From contig CP166960.1 in the NCBI GenBank assembly GCA_041447175.1, forward strand, positions 1,442,519 through 1,506,518: a DNA stretch of 64,000 nucleotides. The letters run 5' to 3'. Under the pieces are notes generated by a model. It was given only the letters and a program-made list of their open reading frames with translations, searched no databases and was not told where the DNA came from. The stretch comes from Candidatus Bathyarchaeia archaeon (GTDB taxonomy: Archaea > Thermoproteota > Bathyarchaeia > Bathyarchaeales > Bathycorpusculaceae). Below are positions 25,745-34,656 of this stretch, piece by piece; within the stretch, counting starts at the first letter, position 1, and each line of letters begins with the position of its first letter. A program made the position numbers and the translations under genes.

Positions 25745-28159
25745 ATGCCTAAAATAATAGTTGCAAACAAAAATAACACTAAAACAACAAAAACGGTACT
25801 CTCAGTTGCTCTGCTAGTTCTTTTAGTTGCAGCTGCGGTAATGACAAGCACTAACGTTGGCGCACAACAAAATCTTATTCCAACATACGCGTTCTCTGAC
25901 GAAGGACCAAACCCCGTCGGGCTAGGTCAAACTTGCTCAATAGGCGGATGGATTGTTCCGGCATCTGTCGGGGCAGGCTCAACATACCAAAACTTAACCT
26001 TCATCATCACCAAACCAAATGGCGCCACCGAAACCATTGTTGTCCCTGAAACACGAGTGGAAGCAACAGCCAGTTTTTGGTACACATGTGACCAACTTGG
26101 AACTTGGAGTGTAGTCCTTGAATTCCCAGGTGATGCTACCCACCAAAGCGCGATAAGCCAACCTTACACATGGACTGTGCAATCCGAATCCATACAGGAA
26201 ACCGAACATATTCCCCTTCCAACAGGATACTGGTCATACCCAATTAACGCAGAATACTGGGAATGGTACCAAATTTCTGGACCATGGTACAACTCCCGCT
26301 TTGATGCTTCACAGACCCAATTCAACCCCTACACCAAAGGCCCCAACACACCGCACATACTGTGGAGAGAACAGGTCGTGCCAGGCGGCTTAATCGGCGG
26401 GGAATCCGGATGGAACTCCGTTGGCGGAGCCTTCAACGGCACTGAACTTAACATGGGCATAACAAACTACGTTGCTGCTCAAGGCAGGCTTTACTACACA
26501 ACCAACCAGTTCCAGAACGACACCATAACTGATGTGCCAATACTCCACTGTGTAGACCAAGCCACTGGAGAGGAAATATACGCAGTGACCCTTGAAAGAG
26601 AAGCAAGCTATGCAAGCTCATTCCACACATACCAACTTTGGCTTGACCTCTCAGGAATAATCAAGAACGGAGACGGCGTACAAACACCAGATCAAAACGG
26701 CGCATTTGACGTATGGGTCTCTGGAAACGGCTTATGGCGAATCGACGCTTTCACAGGTGGAACAATGTTCTATTGGCCTGGGAAAACAGGAACATACTTC
26801 AACGGAAACATTTACATGACAAATTATCCTGAACGGGGCGATTTGTCGATGTTCCAAACCAGCAAACTGGGTCAAGGTAACTTAACTCCAGAATGGACGA
26901 TTCAAGCAGGACTAAACTACATATCGCAAGATGGCATCATTGTACAGAAATTCACAGGAACCTCTGCGCCATACATGAAGATAAAATCGTGGAACGCAAC
27001 AACCGGAGAATTGATCTGTGATGGCGAAGACTTGGGAATTCCTTCCTCTGAAGGTTACACATGTGTCTACGAGGACAAAGTTTACCTTGTAGGCGCAGAC
27101 ATGAAAGTACACGCCATAAGCATTTTAACAGGAAAACAAGTCTGGGAAAGTGAACCCATGTCGTATCCTTGGGGTGCTTTCCAGTCTTATGGGCAATCCG
27201 CTGGTTACGGATGCGTTTACCAAGGCATGCTGGACGGCCACATATACTGCTGGAACGCAACAACAGGCGAACTCGTATGGAAATACTACAGCGGAGACAC
27301 CATAGACACCGCATACGGAACATATCCATTCTGGGGCAACATCGTCGTTGCTGACGGAAAACTCTACTCAGCCACGGGCGAACATACACCTCCTCAACCT
27401 TACCCAATGGGATACTGCCTCTACTGCATTGACGCCTTCACAGGAGAACTCGTATGGAAATACCCAGGATTCTCAACCTTCACATTTGCACACGTAGGCT
27501 TCGGCGACGGCATATCATCAGGCATGTTATGGTATCAAAACATGCAAGACGGCTGCCTGTACATGTTTGGCATGGGACAATCAGCTACACAAGTTTCAGC
27601 ATCACCCAAGGTCGCAGCCAAAGGCTCTAGCATACTAATAGAAGGCACCGTAACTGACCAGTCCGCAGGACAACCCGGAACACCCGCAATAGCTGACAAA
27701 AGCATGAGCGAATGGATGGCTTACCTTTACGAAAACGCTCCAATGCCAACCGACGCAGCAGGCGTAGAAGTACGTCTCACCGCAATCGATTCACGCAACA
27801 ACACCATCAACATAGGCACTACCAGAAGCGACTCATCAGGAACCTTTGGCATGCTATGGACTCCTTCAGATGAAGGCTTATACACAGTCGTTGCTTCGTT
27901 TGAGGGTTCTGATTCATACTATAGCTCATACGCCGAAACACGAGTAGGCATAACTGCTTCCGCACAACCAGCAGTGGCACCAACGCCAACTCCAGCCATA
28001 AATCCGACGCCAACAGCAATACAGTCCGCTTCTCCATTGCCCACCCAAGTTCCACAACCAACCAGCAGCACTTCCACAACGACATACGTTGCCATAAGCG
28101 TAGCAGTAGTTGTCGTCGTAATTGCTCTAGCAGCAATTGCCCTTAGAAGAAAAAAATAA
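25745..28159 (+). CDS. Cell-surface beta-propeller protein with Ig-like domains and C-terminal anchor (cassette 3)
   Basis: 804 residues. Signal peptide (hydrophobic about 20-40, ending GAQQ); N-terminal Ig-like domain (about 45-135); propeller (about 145-615) with CVDQATGEEIYAV, SWNATTGELICDG, AISILTGKQVWE and CWNATTGELVWKYY blades; second Ig-like domain (about 620-735) with the shared IADKSMSEWMAYLY insert; Thr/Pro stalk; transmembrane helix and RRKK tail. Tryptophan-rich YWSYPINAEYWEWYQISGPW opens the propeller, like the equivalent segment in the other two. AGGAG precedes the ATG. Surface-exposed; function not recognised beyond ligand or glycan binding. Confidence 0.9.
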   Translation: MPKIIVANKNNTKTTKTVLSVALLVLLVAAAVMTSTNVGAQQNLIPTYAFSDEGPNPVGLGQTCSIGGWIVPASVGAGSTYQNLTFIITKPNGATETIVVPETRVEATASFWYTCDQLGTWSVVLEFPGDATHQSAISQPYTWTVQSESIQETEHIPLPTGYWSYPINAEYWEWYQISGPWYNSRFDASQTQFNPYTKGPNTPHILWREQVVPGGLIGGESGWNSVGGAFNGTELNMGITNYVAAQGRLYYTTNQFQNDTITDVPILHCVDQATGEEIYAVTLEREASYASSFHTYQLWLDLSGIIKNGDGVQTPDQNGAFDVWVSGNGLWRIDAFTGGTMFYWPGKTGTYFNGNIYMTNYPERGDLSMFQTSKLGQGNLTPEWTIQAGLNYISQDGIIVQKFTGTSAPYMKIKSWNATTGELICDGEDLGIPSSEGYTCVYEDKVYLVGADMKVHAISILTGKQVWESEPMSYPWGAFQSYGQSAGYGCVYQGMLDGHIYCWNATTGELVWKYYSGDTIDTAYGTYPFWGNIVVADGKLYSATGEHTPPQPYPMGYCLYCIDAFTGELVWKYPGFSTFTFAHVGFGDGISSGMLWYQNMQDGCLYMFGMGQSATQVSASPKVAAKGSSILIEGTVTDQSAGQPGTPAIADKSMSEWMAYLYENAPMPTDAAGVEVRLTAIDSRNNTINIGTTRSDSSGTFGMLWTPSDEGLYTVVASFEGSDSYYSSYAETRVGITASAQPAVAPTPTPAINPTPTAIQSASPLPTQVPQPTSSTSTTTYVAISVAVVVVVIALAAIALRRKK

Positions 28160-28209
28160 GCAATCAAATCCTTCCCCATTTTTCTTTTTGGAAAAGGCAG
28201 TTAACATGG

Positions 28210-28287
28210 GGCTGAGAAGGCTCTGGAAATGATTTCCAACTTTGCTCGTTGGTCGTCTCTCTCCAACGTTCCAGAGCCCCAGCAAAC
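28210..28287 (+). ncRNA. Conserved 3'-flank hairpin element, copy 2
   Basis: Begins about 50 bases after the stop of propeller 3. GGCTCTGGAA (28219-28228) pairs perfectly with TTCCAGAGCC (28269-28278), a 10-base stem closing a 40-base loop. Flanks GGCTGAGA and CCAGCAAAC and inner CTCGTTGG plus TCTCTCC match copy 1 at 2181-2260. The 10-base perfect stem and retention of both arms in diverged copies suggest RNA structure. Confidence 0.55.
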
Positions 28288-28316
28288 CCACAAACCAAAC
28301 CCCAAAAAATTGTAAG

Positions 28317-28520
28317 TTATAGCACCTGAAGGAGCTTAGTTCTCCAAAGCAGTTTCTCAGCTCGTTCAAACACGTATGAAGAGAAGCTGCTCTTTGCTGA
28401 AACTTTTGCTGTGTCTGCAGTTTCACTCGCTATCCAGTCCCCAAGTATTGCGAGGCTATAAGCGACAGATGCAATTGAGGTATGTTTATCGTCGTTTTTG
28501 CCGTGAACGAATATGAACAA
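28317..28520 (-). pseudogene. Broken 5' fragment of a flippase gene
   Basis: On the minus strand the segment near 28386-28430 codes for SETADTAKVSAKSSF, matching the SKTADIAKTSAKGSF start of the flippase at 21929 codon by codon, but the start codon is GCG. The similarity continues into the DNA upstream: CAATT, GAGGTATG.TTATCGT and TTTTTG blocks near 28450-28510 match 21975-22015. The rest of the flippase is absent. It is probably a duplication remnant trapped between the two convergent propeller genes. Confidence 0.55.
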
Positions 28521-28610
28521 CACAGACTGTGCGGCGGTTGAATCCACTCTGGCCATTGGCACGCATGTCGGATTAAATGAAAAAGAAAAGGAAAAGAAAA
28601 AATGGGTTGT

Positions 28611-31220
28611 TTATTTTTTCCTGACAATCAGGACGGCGACAACAATTATCAGCGCGATTAAGACTACTGAGACTGCGTAGAAGGCTTCTGCAGGGAGACT
28701 GTTTGCGGTGTTAGTTGTGGTTGTTGGTGAAGTTGAAGTCAAATCTACTGCGATGCCTGTTTCACCTGTTGATGCAAAGTACGATTCGGTTCCATCGAAG
28801 CATGCTGTGATTGTGTAGGTGCCTTTTTGGGCGGGGGTCCATGAGACTACGTAGTGACCTGATGTGTCGGTGGTTGTTGTTCCTATTGTTTCGGTGCTTC
28901 CGTCTGGGCCTGTGGCGTAAAGTGTCACTGGTACTCCGCGGGCGTTCTGAGGCATAGGTTGCTGTTCATAGAGGTAAGCCATCCAGTCACTCATGAATTC
29001 GTCAGCTATAGCGGCGGTGCCTGCTGCAGGTATGCCTAAACAGGTTTCTCCTGGCGACTGGTCAGTTACGGTACCTTGGATTGTAACTGCATTTCCTACG
29101 CCAGGTACTGCTGAAACGGTTGTGGCTGATTGCCCTTTACCGAAACAGTAGATTTGGTTGTCGTATCCGTTAAAGCCCACCAAGTAGCCTTCTGCAACTG
29201 CCATACCGGAAGTGAAGAAACCGTCTATGCTCCAGATTTTTTGTCCAGTTTGCGCGTTGATTGCGTAAAGTTCTGCTCCTCTGTAGAGTGGGTCACCGTA
29301 TTGGATGCTCGATGCGGCGAAGACTTTGTTGTCAGCTACAACCATAGCGGACTGCATGAAGGGATATGTTGGGGTGCTTGTTTCGACGCCGCTGGATTGT
29401 GCTTCAAAGTTCCACAGGTTTGTGCCGTCTGTCAAACTAACACAGTGGATGCCGTCCATGCAAAGTTGGTAGATGTTGCCGTAGGCGTTGGTTTCATATT
29501 TCGGCGGGGTTGATGGTTGAGAGCCCCATGCGTTCGGGTAGGCTTTGGATGGCCCCCAGACTTGTTCGCCGGTGTATGCACTGAAACCGCACCACTCCAT
29601 TGAGCCAAGGTGGAACTCACCGTACACTCCGTTGGATATTAAGCCCATTAAGGCGTATGAGGTGGACCCTGCGGGTAGGGTTCGGTTCTGGACCCACATT
29701 TGTTCGCCTGTCTTTGCGTTGTAGCCGATTTCCATCTGCCAGTTCTGCGGTACCTGCATATTCCCTGTGGTTGAAACTATCACTTCAGAACTAACGATAG
29801 AGAGTACTTGACCTGAATAGACTTGGGGAAGGGTTACAGTCCATTCGTATCCGTTTATTGCGTTCACTGTGCGTCCAACTGGAGGCCTCCACATCCAGTA
29901 GAAGGCTTCACCAGTTGACAGGTGATCCAAGTTGTTATTTGGGTACTCTAACGCTTTGCTTGAGTTCCAGAGCGTAAGGGTCTTTTGTGCAGTATTAAGT
30001 GAGTAGACTAGTATAGATCCGTCGTCGCCGTACATTATTGAACCTGAAGGCACGTTTGCTAAGCTGCAGATGTAGTTTCCAGTGAAGGCATCAAGCATTT
30101 GCCAGACGTTGGAGCCTTTTGGCGAAGAGAACGAATACACGGTGCCGTTGCCCATTGTGTACTGGTAGGTTGCAGGTTCCTGTGATACATAGTTCTCCCA
30201 TAGGTACGGAATGGCACCCTGCTGGTTAGGCGAGTAGTAATTGTAGATTTGCCCAAATTTCAATATTGGATACTCCCAAGCTATGTCAGTTCCGCCGATG
30301 TGTGCTGAGGTTTGGCTGCCGATTTGGATTGGCCCCGTGCTGTTTTGCCACCAGAGTGTTTCGCCGGTGCGCAGGTCCACAGCGTAGAAGCCTTCTCGTG
30401 GGGCGGTGGCTTGACCTTCGTTGTAGTAGAGGACGCCGTTCATTATGATTGGCGGCGTGAATGCGCCTTCGTAGAGTTTGCCTGTGTAGTAGTTGGTCAT
30501 GGTGTCGCCGCCGTATTCTCCGCCGATTTGACCGCCGAACATTAGCGGTTTGGTCCAAACAATGTGTGGGGTGTTGGGAGCTTTGGAGTAGGGGTTAAAG
30601 TTGCTTGTTGAGTTATATGTTCCGTAAAGCCAGTTACCAGCGATTTGGTACCAGTCGTGGTTTTGTGCGTTAATTGGTCGTTGCCAGTATCCGTCTGGGA
30701 GGGGAGTTTGAGGTAGGGAGGTTACGGGTTGCTGCTGCACAACTACTGAAACGGTGCTTGAGCTGGGTTCATAGTAGTCGCCAATGAAGGGGCTAGTGCT
30801 GTACAACGAGGGAATTGGCGGAGGGTTAGCATTAACCAGCTTTTGGCCTGCAAAGGTCATTTTAAAGGTGTATGTGCCCACCATGTCGGGAACAAAGGAA
30901 GTGTATGCCCAAGCGGTGGGGTTGGAGGTGAATTCACCTAGGTTTTTGGTTGTTCCAGTTGGGTCGGTGACTTCGACGTTGAATACCCAGTTGTCGCCGT
31001 ATATTCCGTTTGCGGTGGGTGACAAGGGGTTAAGCCAGAAGCTCACGGCTAAGGTTTGACCAATTCCAACGGGGTTTGGTGAGGCAGTGATGTAGGCGTA
31101 GGTTGGGATATTCCAAGCGGGATCGTGTGCGTTGACAGCGGGCAAGACGGTAAGAGTACATAAAGTCAGCAGAAGAGTCAACAGGACAGCTGAAATAAGT
31201 TTATTCTTATTGGGTTTCAT
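28611..31220 (-). CDS. Cell-surface beta-propeller protein with Ig-like domains and C-terminal anchor (cassette 4)
   Basis: 869 residues. Signal peptide (about 8-31, ends NAHDP, as in propeller 2); N-terminal Ig-like domain (about 35-165); propeller (about 175-680) with AVDLRTGETLWW, GYNAKTGEQMWVQN, SAYTGEQVWGP and AINAQTGQKIWSI blades; second Ig-like domain (about 690-825) with the shared IADEFMSDWMAYLY; Thr/Ser linker; transmembrane helix with VRKK tail. It ends 452 bases from the convergent propeller 3. No copy of the conserved 3' element is seen after it; a flippase fragment lies there instead. Confidence 0.9.
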   Translation of the reverse strand: MKPNKNKLISAVLLTLLLTLCTLTVLPAVNAHDPAWNIPTYAYITASPNPVGIGQTLAVSFWLNPLSPTANGIYGDNWVFNVEVTDPTGTTKNLGEFTSNPTAWAYTSFVPDMVGTYTFKMTFAGQKLVNANPPPIPSLYSTSPFIGDYYEPSSSTVSVVVQQQPVTSLPQTPLPDGYWQRPINAQNHDWYQIAGNWLYGTYNSTSNFNPYSKAPNTPHIVWTKPLMFGGQIGGEYGGDTMTNYYTGKLYEGAFTPPIIMNGVLYYNEGQATAPREGFYAVDLRTGETLWWQNSTGPIQIGSQTSAHIGGTDIAWEYPILKFGQIYNYYSPNQQGAIPYLWENYVSQEPATYQYTMGNGTVYSFSSPKGSNVWQMLDAFTGNYICSLANVPSGSIMYGDDGSILVYSLNTAQKTLTLWNSSKALEYPNNNLDHLSTGEAFYWMWRPPVGRTVNAINGYEWTVTLPQVYSGQVLSIVSSEVIVSTTGNMQVPQNWQMEIGYNAKTGEQMWVQNRTLPAGSTSYALMGLISNGVYGEFHLGSMEWCGFSAYTGEQVWGPSKAYPNAWGSQPSTPPKYETNAYGNIYQLCMDGIHCVSLTDGTNLWNFEAQSSGVETSTPTYPFMQSAMVVADNKVFAASSIQYGDPLYRGAELYAINAQTGQKIWSIDGFFTSGMAVAEGYLVGFNGYDNQIYCFGKGQSATTVSAVPGVGNAVTIQGTVTDQSPGETCLGIPAAGTAAIADEFMSDWMAYLYEQQPMPQNARGVPVTLYATGPDGSTETIGTTTTDTSGHYVVSWTPAQKGTYTITACFDGTESYFASTGETGIAVDLTSTSPTTTTNTANSLPAEAFYAVSVVLIALIIVVAVLIVRKK

Positions 31221-31266
31221 TTTCTTATCTCCTTAATTGCGTAGAAGTACGTTTCAAGGTGTTCCC

Positions 31267-31295
31267 TTTTAAAAGAGTGTAATGTATGACATACA
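31267..31295 (-). promoter_or_regulatory. Promoter of propeller 4: palindrome then TATA box
   Basis: On the minus strand the 6-1-6 palindrome TGTATGACATACA (31283-31295) is followed 8 bases later by TTTTAAAA (31267-31274), about 47 bases from the ATG. Its TGTA/TACA ends match the palindrome in front of propeller 3. The divergent regulator has its own TATA-like AAATTTAATATGG near 31410. Confidence 0.5.
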
Positions 31296-31506
31296 CATAC
31301 TGCCACCCAAAAGGGCCACCCATAAAAAGCCTCACGAAACCAACGGATTGGAGCGCTGTTAGCCTTAGTTTATAGGCTATTAAGCTGCCGCGCATTCGTT
31401 AAAGAAAATTTAATATGGATGTCGATGGAGAGATTAAAATACACCTTCAGTTTGGTAGGATTCAGCAGGCCACCAAAACGGGGAATGGAGAGAAGGAGAG
31501 AGAAGC

Positions 31507-32301
31507 ATGAAAGCTATTCCGTCCCTTGATGGAAACACTGCAACGTTGGTAGAGCTAGGGCTCACTATTTCGGAAGCCAAAGTGTACTTAACTCTTGTAC
31601 AGAGTGGTCCCTCAAAGATTGGAGTAATTTCTGAAATTACCAGCATTCACAGGGCAAATCTATATCCCACATTGCAGTCGTTGGAGCATAAATGCTTGAT
31701 TGAGAAAGAAGTTGATTTACCAGCCGTTTACCGAGCTACCTCACCCGACATAATAATACCGATGCTGATAAAGCGCAAACAAACACAGGTTTTTGAACTA
31801 AAAACAAAAGCAGAGGCTATTGCCCTAAGTTTACGCAGCAAACCCTGCAAGGTTTGTGCAGCAAAAGAAAAAGCATTTTTCAGTTTAATTCCAGGAAAGG
31901 AAGTCATCACCCACAAACTGAGAAAAATGCTTCAAGAAACAAAAATTAGTTTAGAAGCAGTTACGACGAAAAATGGTTTTGTCGACACTGTTCTAGAATT
32001 TGGGGAAGACTATAAGGAAGCATTAGACAGGGGAGTAAAAATTCAAATTGCTACGGAAAGCAACTTCGCACAGTCTGCCTTCAAGATAGCTCAGGCGCTT
32101 GCTGAAAATTCGTTCTTTGAAGTTAAATGCTTAACACTGCCGGTTGATGCAGGCGTTTTCGTATTTGATAAAAAACAAGCGACGGTTTTGATCCCGTCTG
32201 AAGATAATTTGGACGGCGTGTCAGCCTTGTGGTCAAATAACGAATGTTTCGTGGCTATAGTTAAGACCTACTTTGAAAACAAATGGAGAAGCGCAGACTA
32301 A
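31507..32301 (+). CDS. TrmB-family transcriptional regulator (cassette 4)
   Basis: 264 residues. Winged HTH at about residues 10-80 (LGLTISEAKVYLTLVQSGPS, then IHRANLYPTLQSLEHKCLI). A CKVC pair at about 116-119 may bind metal or be redox active; the other TrmBs differ here. C-terminal effector region as in the family. Strong GGAGAGAGAAGC before the ATG. Divergent from propeller 4 with the longest spacer of the four (286 bases). Confidence 0.85.
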   Translation: MKAIPSLDGNTATLVELGLTISEAKVYLTLVQSGPSKIGVISEITSIHRANLYPTLQSLEHKCLIEKEVDLPAVYRATSPDIIIPMLIKRKQTQVFELKTKAEAIALSLRSKPCKVCAAKEKAFFSLIPGKEVITHKLRKMLQETKISLEAVTTKNGFVDTVLEFGEDYKEALDRGVKIQIATESNFAQSAFKIAQALAENSFFEVKCLTLPVDAGVFVFDKKQATVLIPSEDNLDGVSALWSNNECFVAIVKTYFENKWRSAD

Positions 32302-32330
32302 CAGGTCAGTTAGAGACACAAGTCAATTTG

Positions 32331-33410
32331 CTAGGTAAGTTTGTCTAAAAGTATTTTAATTATCCTTTGGCCTGCCGTGCCGTCACCAAACGGGTTAACC
32401 CAAGCCCGCTCTACAGAAAGCATCGCCTTTGAAGCTTCAAGAATACGCTCAGGGTCAGTGCCTGCTAACATGTTTGCCCCCACATCTAAGGTCTCAGGGC
32501 GCTCAGTGTTTTCCCTCAACGTAACACAAGGAACCCTCAGAATGCAAGCCTCCTCCTGAACCCCACCTGAATCAGTCAAAACCAATTTAGCTTTGCTTTC
32601 CAGCTGCAGAAACGCCAAATAATCCAAAGGCTCAACCAACGTAAGCCCACTAACGTCAATGCCAAACAGTTCCAGTTGCTTTTTTGCGCGCGGATGAATC
32701 GGGTAAATAAGAGGAAGCCCAAGCTCCTTTTGCACCAACTGAAGCCCACGAATTAATTGGCTAAAACGGGTTTTGTCATCAACGTTTTCCTGCCGATGTG
32801 AAGTTGCCAAAACGTAGCCGTCAGCTGGGATGCCCAGCTGACTGAGAAGTTGCTTGTGCGATTCGGCTATGTTCATATTTTGAAAAACCGCGTCCACCAC
32901 GGTGTTGCCGACCATGAAAACCCGGTTGCCAGAAATGCCCTCATGCAGAAGAATCCGTTTAGACTTCTCGGTTGGAGCAAACAGAAAATCCGAGCAGTGG
33001 TCAGTCAAAACACGGTTTGTTTCTTCGGGCATACTGCGGTCGTAGCTACGCAAGCCTGCTTCGATGTGCCCAACTTTGATTTTAAGTTTCACGGCGGATA
33101 TTGCACCGGCAAGAACAGTGTTGGTGTCACCTTGAACCAGCACCACATTCGGAGACTCCTTTTGGAGGACTTTTTCGATGCCTATGAGCATTTCGCCAGT
33201 TTGTTTTCCGTTTGAGCTGGAGCCGACATCAAGGTTGTATTTGGCTTGAGGTAGCTTCAGTTGTTCGAAGAAGACATTGTCCATGTTGTATGAATAGTGT
33301 TGACCAGTGTGCAAAATGAAGTAGTTTAGGTTGAGTTTTTGGAATTCGCGGATTAAAGGGGAACACTTCACTATTTCCGGTCGTGTCCCCAAGATGATGG
33401 CAGTTTTCAA
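32331..33410 (-). CDS. wecB: UDP-N-acetylglucosamine 2-epimerase (non-hydrolysing)
   Basis: 359 residues, normal length. GT-B-like epimerase motifs: ILGTRPEIVKCSPLI at the start, HTGQHYS, QGDTNTVLAGA, GHIEAGLRSYDRSMPEE with catalytic residues, TSHRQENVD and LTDSGGVQEEACILRVP. It makes UDP-ManNAc for surface glycans. No UDP-ManNAc dehydrogenase is seen in the window. Confidence 0.95.
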   Translation of the reverse strand: MKTAIILGTRPEIVKCSPLIREFQKLNLNYFILHTGQHYSYNMDNVFFEQLKLPQAKYNLDVGSSSNGKQTGEMLIGIEKVLQKESPNVVLVQGDTNTVLAGAISAVKLKIKVGHIEAGLRSYDRSMPEETNRVLTDHCSDFLFAPTEKSKRILLHEGISGNRVFMVGNTVVDAVFQNMNIAESHKQLLSQLGIPADGYVLATSHRQENVDDKTRFSQLIRGLQLVQKELGLPLIYPIHPRAKKQLELFGIDVSGLTLVEPLDYLAFLQLESKAKLVLTDSGGVQEEACILRVPCVTLRENTERPETLDVGANMLAGTDPERILEASKAMLSVERAWVNPFGDGTAGQRIIKILLDKLT

Positions 33411-33606
33411 GAGTACTAAGTTCCTTAGTTGTTCAGGTGCAATTAACTGGTATTGATTTAAGCCTTAAAACGCTATTGCTACATAGGACTGACTCCACAA
33501 TAGCATAACACAGTTGTCGTAAATTAATTGTTATTGTACCTGTGTGGATATGCAGAAAAATATTTTGCATAAAAAGAAATAGAGTAAATATCTTGTCTCT
33601 TACGGG

Positions 33607-34540
33607 TTAGCTACGTCTGCGTATAAGTAATGCTGCTATAACTGCGACGATTATCACTGAAGCTACGGGCTGCGACTATGTAGGTTGGAACAATTGATTG
33701 ACTTCCAAGGTTCGCAACTGCACTTGGATTTGGTGACGTTGTTACTTGACCTGAAGGCGTAGTTGAAGCTCCGGCTGAAATGCTTGTTTCTGCAACTGAA
33801 CCGCAGTATGACCTGGAGCCACACGAATGAAGCGATGATTGTGTACGAGCCTTGCACTGTAGGCGTCCAAGAGGCTGCGATGTGACCCATTAAGTCGCTT
33901 GTTGTCTGGAAGGTTTGGGTGTTGCCGTTGGACCTGTAACGCAGATTGCTACGGGTACGCCTGTGGCATCAGCGGGGTATTATTTGCTGCTCATAAAGTC
34001 TCCAGCCATTCACTCATGTATACATCGGAGATAGCAGGGGTGTCTTTTGTGCCTGGAACTTGTCTGTCATCGTTCATTGCACAGTTATTGAGTTCCCTAC
34101 ACCGGGGTTGCTGGGTTGCTGTAATCGCTGTTGTCCTTTGCCAAAACAGTAGATTCGGTTGTCGTAGCAGTTGTCTTTTACCATATAACCGTCTACAATA
34201 GCGGAGGGACCGAACCAGCAGTTCATCGTCCAGACAAAGGACACATACAGTTGCGTCGACAGCGTCAATTTTTTGCCTCGGAACAGGGGGCTATTGGGGA
34301 GTGCTCGCTTGTTTTTATATAGCATTTGCCGTCAGCCCATCAAAAGGTCGTATCGGTAGGGGTATTCGCCGCAAGGGTGTTTCTTCTCCTGCGCTTCCTC
34401 CGAAGAAGTGGACTTGCAGGCTACCTGTTTACATGTCACAGCAGTAGAGGTGCCCACCAAAAGTTGCAGCGTAAAGATTTCCGTTGCCCGCGGTCACGGG
34501 TCCACCGTACATGTCGAAAGCGCTGTTGTCTTAGAAAGTT
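33607..34540 (-). pseudogene. Decayed beta-propeller surface protein
   Basis: Pieces of a fifth propeller gene survive in three frames. From 5' to 3' on the minus strand: GGPVTAGNGNLYAATFGGHL, with an in-frame stop at 34429-34431; CYDNRIYCFGKG and PGVGNSITVQ; TPAISDVYMSEW, the family's Ig-domain insert; HIAASWTPTVQGSYTIIASF; a Ser/Thr linker; and a terminal VIIVAVIAALLIRRR membrane anchor with stop at 33607. Frameshifts occur between all of these. The 5' half is missing and no TrmB gene adjoins. It most resembles propeller 4. Confidence 0.8.
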
Positions 34541-34656
34541 GGTCAGGCATTGTTTAGAAGGCAAACCTGGCTTAGTCAGACACTTTGGCGAGAGGTTACC
34601 GGCTTTGGCGCCTAATCCAGTAAGAGCAACAAAAAGGAGGTGTGCTGATGAGGGGG

